This document shows, in pieces, positions 22,145 through 32,023 of a stretch of 64,000 nt of DNA (within the stretch, counting starts at the first letter, position 1; each line of letters begins with the position of its first letter). Below the pieces are notes generated by a model. It was given only the letters and a program-made list of their open reading frames with translations, searched no databases and had not been told where the DNA came from. Origin of the DNA: Lolium rigidum. Its lineage: Eukaryota > Streptophyta > Magnoliopsida > Poales > Poaceae. The stretch is taken from the NCBI RefSeq assembly GCF_022539505.1, contig NC_061510.1:270577687-270641686 (forward strand). Reading direction: 5' to 3'. A program made the translations under genes and the position numbers.

Positions 22145-22565
22145 TTCTTTATCGACAACATTATCGGGTTCCTCCCCGAAACTATATTTTTATTCCATCA
22201 CATCTTATGTGCTTTGCTTGGAGCGTCGGTTTGTTTTTGTTTTTGTTTTATTTGAATAAAATGGATCCTAGCATTCATTGTGTGAGAGAGAGACACGCTC
22301 ACGCTGTAGCATATGGACAAGTATGTTCTTAGGCTTTACTCATAATATTCATGGCAAAGTTTCTTCTTCGTTAAATTATTGTATGGTTGGAAACGGGAAA
22401 TGTTGCATGTGGTAGTGTATAATAAAATACTTGTAGAACATTGAGCTTTGATAACTTGATTCTTTGCAAATGTTTTGAGGTATTTAGATGGTAAGGCTTT
22501 ACGGATAAATAAGTTAAAATTAGTAGTGGATTGTTGTCTTTAAGCTTGTGCTCGTACTACAAACT

Positions 22566-22952
22566 CTATTTAAATAGTTGAAGGCGTAGTTGGACTTGAT
22601 ATCTTTCCATGTACGAGAGTTCATCGTAATAACTAAGTTGTGCTTGAAGGTCGAGGGAGCTAGCGGGGTACTTGTGCCACCGTGAACGGCCCTCCTTGGA
22701 GTAAATTTTAATCATGCTCTTAATGATGAACTCTGCTAGTTGTTTGCAATAAGCTTGTGAGTTCTTTTTGACTAATGTTAAGCTACGGTTTTTGGCACTT
22801 CCACCATCCAAATTGCTAGCCTCTTCGGTCTTGTGCATTGCCTTTTTCTCACATTGAGAATTGTGCATACTTCGCCGGTACATCCAAACCCGTGGGAGAA
22901 CTTTCTCTTGTTCTCCTACACATAAGCCCATACATCTCCTCAAAACAGCCAC
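22566..22952 (-). pseudogene. Unrecognised coding segment fused in frame to an LTR
   Basis: LTR similarity on the minus strand ends abruptly near 22953, and a 459-bp frame (22566-23024) continues without a stop into about 125 codons of unrelated, protein-like sequence. Landmarks are RVWMYRRSMHNSQCEKKAMH, GGSAKNRSLTLVKKNSQAY, LAEFIIKSMIKIYSKEGRSR, WHKYPASSLDLQAQLSYYDE and LSYMERYQVQLRLQLF before the stop. Trp, Tyr and charged residues are spaced as in a folded domain. I do not recognise it. It occupies the place where the last ~560 bp of the LTR should be, so it may be captured or transduced sequence, or part of another element joined by rearrangement. Confidence 0.45.
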
Positions 22953-25900
22953 CATGCACATACATACTGCGATGAGTATTGTGAGATTTAATTGGGCATT
23001 ACGACAAAGTACATAGACCGCCATCCAACTGCATCTATGCCTAAAAGTCCACCTTCAGGTTATCATCCGAACCCTCCGCATTAAGTTAGAAACAACAGAC
23101 AATTGCATTAAGTATGGTGCGTAATGTAATCAACAACTACATCCTTGAACATAGCATCAATGTTTTATCCCTAGTGGCAACAGCACAACACAACCTTAGA
23201 ACTTTCTGTCACTGTCCCAGGTGTCAATGCAGGCATGAACCCACTATCGAGCATAAGTACTCCCTCTTGGAGTTACTAGCATCTAACTTGGCCAGTAGCA
23301 TCTACTAATAACGCGAGAGCATGCAAGATCATAAACAACACATAAGCATAACTTTGATAATCAACAATAACAAGTATTCTCTATTCATCGGATCCCAACA
23401 AACGCAACATATAGAATTACGTATAGATGATCTTGATCATGTTAGGCAGCTCACAAGATCCGACAATGATAGCACAATGGGGAGAAGACAACCATCTAGC
23501 TACTGCTATGGACCCATAGTCCAGGGTAGACTACTCACACATCACAATCCGAGGCGACCATGGCGGTAGAGTCCTCCGGGAGATGATTCCCTCTCCTCCG
23601 CAAGAGGTGCCGGAGGCGATCTCCGGATCCCCCGAGATGGGATCAGCGGCGGCGGCGTCTCCGGGAAGGTTTTCCGTATCGTGGCTCTCGGACCGGGGCT
23701 TCACCACGGAGACTGTTTGTAGGCGGAAGGCAGTGTCAAGAGGCGGCACGGGGCCCGACATCCACAGGTGCCGCGCGGCCACGTGGGGGCCGCGCCGCTC
23801 TAGGGTGTGGGCCACCTCGTGGCCCCTCTTCGTCCTCTCCTTCGGACTTCTGGAAGCTTCGTGAGAAAATAGGCCCCCGGGCTTTGATTTCGTCCAATTC
23901 CGAGAATATTTCTTACTAGGATTTCTGAAACCAAAAACAGCAGAAAACAAAGAATCGGCACTTCGCATCTTGTTAATAGGTTAGTTCCGTAAAATGCACG
24001 AATATGACATAAAGTGTGCATAAAACATGTAGATAACATCAATAATGTGGCATGGAACATAAGAAATTATCGATACGTCTGGAGACGTATCAGCATCCCC
24101 TAAGCTTAGTTCTCGTCGTCCCGAGCAGTGTAAAACGATAACAAAGATAATTTCTGGAGTGACATGCCATCATAATCTTGATCATACTATTTGTAAAGCA
24201 TATGTAGTGAATGCAGCGATCAAAACAATGTATATGACATGAGTAAACAAGTGAATCATAAAGCAAAGACTTTTCATGAATAGCACTTCAAGACAAGCAT
24301 CAATAAGTCTTGCATAAGAGTTAACTCATAAAGCAATAATTCAAAGTAAAGGTATTGAAGCAACACAAAAGAAGATTAAGTTTCAGCGGTTGCTTTCAAC
24401 TTGTAACATGTATATCTCATGGATATTGTCAACATAGAGTAATATAATAAGTGCAATATGCAAGTATGTAGGAATCAATGCACAGTTCACACAAGTGTTT
24501 GCTTCTTGAGGTGGAGAGAAATAGGTGAACTGACTCAACATTGAAAGTAAAAGAATGGTCCTTCATAGAGGAAAAGCATCGATTGCTATATTTGTGCTAG
24601 AGCTTTGATTTTGAAAACATGAAACAATTTTGTCAACGGTAGTAATAAAGCATATGCATCATGTAAATTATATCTTATAAGTTGCAAGCCTCATGCATAG
24701 TGTACTAATAGTGCCCGCACCTTGTCCTAATTAGCTTGGACTACCGGATCATCACGCAATGCACATGCTTTAACCAAGTGTCACAAGGGGTACCTCTATG
24801 CCACCTGTACAAAGGTCTAAGGAGAAAGCTCGCATTTGGATTTCTCGCTTTGATTATTCTCAACTTAGACATCCATACCGGACAACATAGACAATAGTAT
24901 AATGGACTCCTCTTTTAATGCTTATAGCATGTAGCAACAATTAATACTTTTCTCATTATGAGATTTGAGGATATTTGTCCAAAACTCGAAACTTCCACCA
25001 TGGATCATGGCTTTAGTTAGCGTGCCCAATGTTCTTCTCTCACAATATGCATGCTCAAACCATTCAACTGGTGGTAGATCTCCTTACTTGCACAAGACGT
25101 AACATGCATAGCAACTCACATGAAATTCAACAATGAATAGTTGATGGCGTCCCCATGAAACATGGTTATCGTACAACAAGCAACTTAATAAGAGATAAAG
25201 TGCATAATTACATATTCAATACCACAATAGTTTTTAAGCTATTTGTCCCATGAGCTATATATTGCAAAGGTGAATGAATGGAATTTTAAAGGTAGCACTC
25301 AAGCAATTTACTTTGGAATGGCGGAAAATACCATGTAGTAGGTAGGTATGGTGGACACAAATGGCATAGTGGTTGGCTCAAGTATTTTGGATGCATGAGA
25401 AGTATTCCTCTCGATACAAGGTTTAGGCTAGCAAGGCTTATTTGAAACAAACACAAGGATGAACCAGTACAGCAAAACTCACATAAAAGACATATTGAAA
25501 ACATTATAAGACTCTACACCGTCTTTCCTTGTTGTTCAAACTCAATACTAGAAATTATCTAGACCTTAGAGAAACCAAATATGCAAACCAAATTTTAGCA
25601 TGCTCTATGTATTTCTTCATTAATGGGTGCAAAGCATATGATGCAAGAGCTTAAACATGAGCACAACAATTGCCAAGTATCACATTACCCAAGACATTTA
25701 TAGCAATTACTACATGTATCATTTTCCAATTCCAACCATATAACAATTTAACTAAGGAGAAACTTCGCCATGAATACTATGAGTAGAAACCAAGGACATA
25801 TTTGTCCATATGCTACAATGAGCGTGTCTCTCTCCCATAAAGTGAATGCTAGGATCCATTTTATTCAAACAAAACAAAAACAAAAACAAACCGACGCTCC

Positions 25901-25977
25901 AAGAAAAGCACATAAGATGTGATGGAATAAAAATATAGTTTCAGGGGAGGAACCTCGATAATGTTGTCGATGAAGAA

Positions 25978-25998
25978 GGGGATGCCTTGGGCATCCCC
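25978..25998 (-). other. Conserved hairpin, copy in the antisense element
   Basis: Same 9-bp stem (GGGGATGCC / GGCATCCCC) with a three-base loop, here read on the minus strand, and again with a TAAGCTTGGGGATGC-type motif next to it and another at about 26048-26064. Confidence 0.75.
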
Positions 25999-26689
25999 AA
26001 GCTTAGACGCTTGAGTCTTCTTGATATATGCAGGGGTGAACCACCGGGGCATCCCCAAGCTTAGAGCTTTCACTCTCCTTGATCATGTTGCATCATACTC
26101 CTCTCTTGATCCTTGAAAACTTCCTCCACACCAAACTCGAAACAACTCATTAGAGGGTTAGTGCACAATATAAATTGACATATTCAGAGGTGACACAATC
26201 ATTCTTAACACTTCTGGACATTGCATAATGCTACTGGACATTAGTGGATCAAAGAAATTCATCCAACATAGCAAAAGAGGCAATGCGAAATAAAAGGCAG
26301 AATCTGTCAAACAGAACAGTTCGTATTGACGAATTTTAAAATGGCACCAGACTTGCTCAAATGAAAATGCTCAAATTGAATGAAAGTTGCGCACATATCT
26401 GAGGATCATGCACGTAAATTGGCATAATTTTCTGAGCTACCTACAGGGAGGTGGACCCAGATTCGTGACAGCAAAGAAATCTGGAACTGCGCCGTAATCC
26501 AAATCTAGTACTTACTTTTCTATCACCGACTTAACTTGGCACAACAAAACACAAAACTAAGATAAGGAGAGGTTGCTACAGATAGTAAACAACTTCCAAG
26601 ACACAAAAATAAAACAAAGTACTGTAGGTAAAAACATGGGTTGTCTCCTATAAGCGCTTTTCTTTAACGCTTTCAGCCAGGCTCAAAGT

Positions 26690-27340
26690 GTGTATCAAGT
26701 ATTATCGAAGGTGGCATTCACTTAAATGGGTGTGGAGCTTTTCCATCAGTCGGATATTATATTGGATACATAGTTTCAGCATCTCCCCTTATTAGTGTTA
26801 GGCGTGCTACTCTCATCAAACAAATTTCTCAGGAACAAGCCAGCATAGTTATGTTCCTAGTGCATCATTCATGGCCTGTAGGAGTTTACATGGTATTGTG
26901 CTTTGATCTTCCTCCATCATCAATATTATTAGTATATCTTATTCTATCCATATCCATCTTTTCAGGAGACTAACAAAATTAGTATGGAGAACCAAGCATA
27001 TTAAATTTAGCAAACACCTTTCTAGCTTCTCTTGCTGACCACCAAATTCTCTAAGAAGGGTTTCTAACAGCAAAATCTTTCTTTTCCCCCTCTTCCATAT
27101 CACCAGTGTAAGGAACATGTGTTGGATTATAGGATTGAGATTAACAAATTTAGTTTCCAACAAGCGGACTAAATGCAGCAACAGAGCACTTGCATATGTG
27201 GGTAGCAAGGTCTGCCAAGTGTCTATCTTCAAAATCTTCAATAGTACTAACATGACGAGTGTTCCTAGTATTGCTTTCCCAATGAGGAACCCACGTCCTA
27301 CTGGTGCTGTTTGTGGTAAAATTAAAAGGAAACATGATGA
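26690..27340 (-). pseudogene. Decayed copy of the 214-codon ORF
   Basis: On the minus strand the start region MFPFNF sits at the gap edge, followed in shifting frames by VSTIEDFEDRHL, ETKFVNLNPIIQHMFLTL, and pieces of the ETLLKEFGG and REARKVF regions. Several frameshifts separate them. It resembles the intact ORF at 20786-21430 over most of its length, so it confirms the element family and its loss of function. Confidence 0.8.
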
Positions 27341-27440
27341 NNNNNNNNNNNNNNNNNNNNNNNNNNNNNNNNNNNNNNNNNNNNNNNNNNNNNNNNNNNN
27401 NNNNNNNNNNNNNNNNNNNNNNNNNNNNNNNNNNNNNNNN
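27341..27440. other. Assembly gap, exactly 100 N
   Basis: One hundred N, the conventional placeholder for a gap of unknown size. The sequence before it is an antisense element interior and the sequence after it is a plus-strand LTR from its GC-rich middle onward, so at least one LTR start and the 5' end of the antisense element are hidden. Confidence 1.
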
Positions 27441-28723
27441 CGGCCGCGCCGACCTATGGTGTGGGGCCCTCGTGTGGCCCCCCACGTTGCCCTTCCGCCT
27501 ACTTAAAGCCTCCGTCGCGAAAACCCCGGAACGAAGAACCACGATACGGAAAACCTTCCCGGAGACGCCGCCGCCGCCAATCCCATCTCGGGGGATTCGG
27601 AGATCTCCTCCGGCACCCTGCCGGAGAGGGGATTCATCTCCCGGAGGACTCTTCACTGCCATGGTCGCCTCGGAGTGATGAGTGAGTAGTTCACCCCTGG
27701 ACTATGGGTCCATAGCAGTAGCTAGATGGTTGTCTTATCCTCATTGTGCTTCATTGTTGGATCTTGTGAGCTGCCTAACATGATCAAGATCATCTATCTG
27801 TAATGCTATATGTTGTGTTTGTCGGGATCCGATGGATAGAGAATACCATGTTATGTTAATTATCAAGTTATTACCTATGTGTTGTTTATGATCTTGCATG
27901 CTCTCCGTTATTAGTAGAGGCTCGACCAAGTTGATGCTAGTAACTCCAAGAGGGAGTATTTATGCTCGATAGTGGGTTCATGTCTCCGTGAATCTGGGGA
28001 GTGACAGAAACCCCTAAGGTTATGGATGTGTCGTTGCCACTAGAGATAAAACATTGATGCTATGTCCGAGGATGTAGTTATTGATTACATTACGCACCAT
28101 ACTTAATGCAATTGTCTGTTGTTTTGCAACTTAATACTGGAAGGGGTTCGGATGATAACCTGAAGGTGGACTTTATAGGAATAGATGTAGTTGGATGGCG
28201 GTCTATGTACTTTGTCGTAATGCCCAATTAAATCTCACTATATTTATCATGTCATGTATGTGCATTGTTATGCCGTCTCTATTTGTCAATTGCCCGACTG
28301 TAATTTGTTCACCCAACATGCTTTTATCTTATGGGAGAGACACCTCTAGTGAACTGTGGACCCCGGTCCATTCTTTTATACTGAAATACAAATCTGCTGC
28401 AATACTTGTTTTTACTGTTTTCTCTGCACACAATCATCTTCCACACAATACGGTTAATCCTTTGTTACAGCAAGCCGGTGAGATTGACAACCTCACTGTT
28501 TCGTTGGGGCAAAGTACTTTGGTTGTGTTGTGCAGGTTCCACGTTGGCGCCGGAATCCCTGGTGTTGCGCCGCACTACATCCCGCCGCCATCAACCTTCA
28601 ACGTGCTTCTTGGCTCCTCCTGGTTCGATAAACCTTGGTTTCTTTCTGAGGGAAAACTTGCTGCTGTGCGCATCATACCTTCCTCGTGGGGTTCCCAACG
28701 AACGTGTGAATTACACGCCATCA
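27441..28723 (+). repeat. LTR of the TGATACGTCT class, 5' end lost in the gap
   Basis: Aligns with the LTR at 19165-20551 from the GC-rich block (CTTCCGCCTACTTAAAGCC) to the end TTACACGCCATCA. It is followed not by a primer site but by unrelated retroelement interior, so it is a 3' LTR or a solo LTR. The next 5-mer, GGCTA, does not match CCAGG in front of the LTR at 10988, so the two are probably not the ends of one intact insertion. Confidence 0.8.
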
Positions 28724-29755
28724 GGCTACTCCCATCGGGAACGCTGTTCGCGTGCCCGATGAAATTATAAAAAGAAGAGAGCATATTTCGAGTTATACAA
28801 ATAACTCTACATATACTCCCATCGGGAAGGCAAGATAAGTCATCCATTGACTCAATAAAATGTGCTATTCCAACAGCCGAAAAGCACTCGACAATATATT
28901 CTCAGAGCGCTAAAGTCGCGAATAATCTCTGAATGCCGCAAAACTCTGCGAAGTTAAGACCCCAGATCCGTTCTGAGCGGCGTGGCACCGTCTCTGACGT
29001 CGGTTTGCTACATTTTTCCGTATCAACGGATACGAAGAAAAATCCTAACGGACGCGTTAGGTACCCGATAAAACATGACTGGGACTCGACAGAATGGTAA
29101 GACCTTAAGCGGCACCTGTCGAAGTTAACACCAGTATCCCGAGATCATGTCCAGGGACGTGATCTTGAAGTAGGTTTTTGCGGATTGCCACTAGAGCAGT
29201 TAACTAGTACCTGATCCGTCAGATGAACTAGCCCCAACTACCATTATCCCTGTACAATATATAATTGCGTGTCTAAAGATATGCAATAAAATCGACAAAG
29301 TTATTGGATGATTGTAAAGCTGGAGATTTCCCTGATTCTTCGATTCAAGCAAAATCTCGGGGGCTACTGACATAGGCATTCCCAATGGGCCTGCCGAAGA
29401 TGGTACCCGGGGTTTAATGAAGGCCCGCGACTCGATGAATATGGAGATTCGGAAGCCCATGTTAATACTAAGGAAAGCTAGAGTTGTATTAGGAAATATA
29501 GACTTGTAATTTTACGGGACGGGTTAGAAACCCTCCCGGACTCTGTAACCTGTGTATTATGAATCCCTCGGCTCCACCTCCTATATAAGGGGGAGTCGAG
29601 GGACAAAGAGAGGATCGATTCATTGTTTCACGCAACCTTAGTTTTTACATCATCGAGTACTTTTCGGCTGAAACCTTCGAGATCTACTTGCCCTCTACTT
29701 CCGACTAAAACCCTAGTCTACAATACGTAGGCATTGATAAGTTAATCCCTAGTCA
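28724..29755 (+). mobile_element. 3' end of a gypsy-like LTR retrotransposon
   Basis: Non-coding 3' interior (28724-29367) ends in the polypurine tract AAAATCTCGGGGGCTAC and is followed by a 388-bp 3' LTR. No coding domain of the element is in the window; everything upstream of 28724 is replaced by the preceding LTR. It inserted into the CACTA element: the 5-mer GCTAG (29756-29760) follows its right end. Confidence 0.8.
29368..29755 (+). repeat. 3' LTR, 388 bp
   Basis: Starts TGACATAGGCATTCCCAATG and ends CCCTAGTCA, with a TATA box TATATAAG at 29582-29589 and a plausible R/U5 downstream. The start after a polypurine tract and the TG...CA ends support the limits. Confidence 0.85.
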
Positions 29756-30161
29756 GCTAGCGAACCCCCTTGTCATATGTCCAATTGCTGCACAATAATC
29801 AAAACATTAATATGCCAATCAGTTATGCACAATAATGAAAACATTAGTACATAGCAAAATGAATCTACATGTTCAAAATTAAACTTACTCTTTGTCGTTC
29901 GAGATGATGAGGGCTTTCGCCTCCTGGCTAGTAGGCTCCCTCCTCTCATCAGGGACTTGCACTTCACCACGAATGCGCAACTTCTTCGGCGCGATCTCCC
30001 TCTCCGCCTCCTCCTCCTGCCCCTCCACCTCCATCTCCCCTTTAGTAGACTGTGTGTGAGCGGACTGGAAAGCCACGTCGCCAGAAGCAGAGGGTATCTC
30101 ACCAAGGAAAGGTCCACCTCCACCTCGTCCTCGTCCTCCACTTCCACCTCGTCCTCGTCCT
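29756..30161 (-). pseudogene. CACTA A, second ORF, distal exons
   Basis: The exon 30161-29889 continues the acidic/basic low-complexity part and then reads EREIAPKKLRIRGEVQVPDE and REPTSQEAKALIISND, a conserved stretch of plant En/Spm second-ORF (TnpA-like, DNA-binding) proteins. A clean 101-bp intron follows (donor GTAAGT at 29888, acceptor GTGCAG ending at 29788), then 32 bp of the next exon (NWTYDKGVR) before the GCTAG target site of the gypsy-like insertion. The rest of the protein is outside the window. Confidence 0.7.
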
Positions 30162-31759
30162 TGATACGTCTCAAACGTATCTATAATTTCTTATGTTCCA
30201 TGCTAGTTATATGACAATACTCACATGTTTTATATACACTTTACATCATTTTGATGCATTTTCCGGCACTAACCTATTAACAAGATGCCGAAGCGCCAGC
30301 TCTCGTTTTCTGCTGTTTTTGGTTTCGAAATCTTACACAGAAATATTCTCGGAATTGGACGAAACAAAAGCCCACGGTCTTATTTTGCACGGAGCCTTCC
30401 AGAACACCAAACAAGAGACGGAGAGGGGCCAAGGTGGCCCCACACCCTAGGGCGGCGCGGCCTGGAGGGGGGCGCGCCGGCCTGTAGGGTGGGCCCCTCG
30501 GCCGCCTCCCGACTCTGCCCCTTCGCCTATTTATTCTCTCTGTCGCGAAAGCCCTAGTACCGAGAGCCACGATACGAGAAAAGTTCCAGAGACGCCACCG
30601 CCGCCAATCCCATCTCGGGGGATTTAGGAGATCGCTCTCCGCACCCTCCCGGGAGAGGGGAATCATCACCGGAGGACTCTACATCATCATGCCCGCCTCC
30701 GGATTGATGCGTGAGTAGTTCATCCTTGGACTATGGGTCCATAGCAGTAGCTAGATGGTTGTCTTCTCCTCTTGTGCTATCATGTTTAGATCTTGTGAGC
30801 TGCCTATCATGATCAAGATCATCTATTTGTAATGCTACATGTTGTGTTTGTTGGGATCCGATGAATATGGAATACTATGTCAAGTTGATTAATTGATCTA
30901 TCATATATGTGTTGTTTATGATCTTGCATGCTCTCCGTTGCTAGTAGAGGCTCCGGCCAAGTTGATACTTGTGACTCCAAGAGGGAGTATTTATGCTCGA
31001 TAGTGGGTTCATGCCTCCATTGAATCTGGGACAGTGACTGTAAAGTTCTAAGGTTGTGGATGTGCTGTTGCCACTAGGGATAAAACATCAATGCTTTATC
31101 TAAGGATATTTGTGTTGATTACATTACGCACCATACTTGATGCAATTGTCTATTGTTTGCAACTTAATACTGGAAGGGGTTCGGATGCTAACCCGAAGGT
31201 GGACTTTTTAGGCATATATGCATGTTGGATAGCGGTCTATGTACTTTGTCGTAATGCCCTAAGTAAAACTCATAGTAGTCATCATGATATGTATGTGCAT
31301 TGTTATGCCCTCTCTATTTGTCAATTGCCCAACTGTAATTTATTCACCCAACATGCTATTTATCTTATTGGAGAGACACCACTAGTGAACTGTGGACCCC
31401 GGTCCTTTCTTTTACATCTGAAATACAATCTACTGCAAACTCTGTTCTCTGCTGTTCTTTGCAAACAAACATCATTCTCCACACCATACGTTTAATCCTT
31501 TGTTTACAGCAAGCCGGTGAGATTGACAACCTCATTGTTAAGCTGGGGCAAAGTATTTTAATTGTGTTGTGCAGGTTCCACGTTGGCACCGGACTCCCTG
31601 GTGTTGCGCCACACTACACTCCTTCACCAACAACCTTCACGTGGCCTTCATCTCCTACTGGTTCGACAGCCTTGGTTTCTTACTGAGGGAAACTTGCTGC
31701 TGTACGCATCACACCTTCCTCTTGGGGTTCCCAACGGACGTGTGCTTTACGCGTCATCA
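30162..31759 (+). repeat. 5' LTR, 1598 bp
   Basis: Starts after GTCCT and ends 11 bp before the primer site. It includes a GC-rich transcribed-leader-like block around 30440-30680, where short GC frames appear on both strands; these are not genes. Confidence 0.95.
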
Positions 31760-31770
31760 AGCTAAATTTC

Positions 31771-31788
31771 TGGCGCCGTTGCCGGGGA
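31771..31788 (+). other. Primer-binding site complementary to tRNA-Asp
   Basis: TGGCGCCGTTGCCGGGGA is the exact complement of the 3' end of plant tRNA-Asp(GTC) with its CCA tail. tRNA-Asp priming is known in Athila-type gypsy elements, which suggests a gypsy partner supplies the enzymes. Confidence 0.88.
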
Positions 31789-32023
31789 GATCAAGACACG
31801 CTGCAAGGGGAGTCTCCCACATCCAATCTCTTTACTTTGTTTATTGTCTTGCTTTACTTTACTTTATTTTCTGTTTTGTTTGCTTTCCTTATATCAAAAA
31901 CACAAAAAATTAGTTACTTGCATTTACTTTATTTTATTTTCTGTCTTGTTTGTTTTCTTTATATCAAAAATACAAAAAAATTAGTTACTTCCATTTATTT
32001 TATTTCCCTTTGTTTATTTCATC

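Larger units (their letters stand above)
10988..22565 (+). mobile_element. Non-autonomous LTR retrotransposon, tRNA-Asp primed, with nested solo LTRs
   Basis: The element starts TGATACGTCTTCGACGTATC at 10988 (preceding 5-mer CCAGG). Its 5' LTR is split by a giant solo LTR into 10988-11211 and 19165-20551 (about 1.61 kb in total). A degenerate primer-binding site matching the tRNA-Asp 3' end follows near 20562-20580. The only sizeable ORF is 20786-21430; no protease, RT or integrase is seen. Downstream comes the non-coding AT-rich tail shared with the element at 30162-38378, up to about 22565, where similarity stops. Its own 3' LTR is not certain: the LTR at 27441-28723 is a candidate, but the flanking 5-mers do not match. 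Confidence 0.8.
22953..27340 (-). mobile_element. Antisense relative of the non-autonomous LTR element, truncated both ends
   Basis: The 3' LTR (22953-24092) reads in reverse and begins, on the minus strand, TGATACGTCTCCAGACGTAT next to the polypurine motif AAGCTTAGGGGATGC. Its last third is missing and replaced by the coding segment at 22566-22952. The interior runs to the N gap and contains the non-coding tail, the conserved hairpin and a decayed copy of the 214-codon ORF. The 5' LTR and primer site would lie in the gap. Orientation is opposite to both neighbours. Confidence 0.8.

Noticed and set aside
30277..30669. ORFs in the GC-rich part of the LTRs (also at 23531-23968, 27150-27685, 33193-33711, 36814-37340 and 41346-41846)
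   Set aside because: The same frames appear in every copy of this LTR class on both strands and are not maintained between copies.
31771..31788. Fragment of a tRNA gene
   Set aside because: Only the tRNA-Asp 3'-end complement is present, at the right distance from an LTR; it is a primer-binding site.
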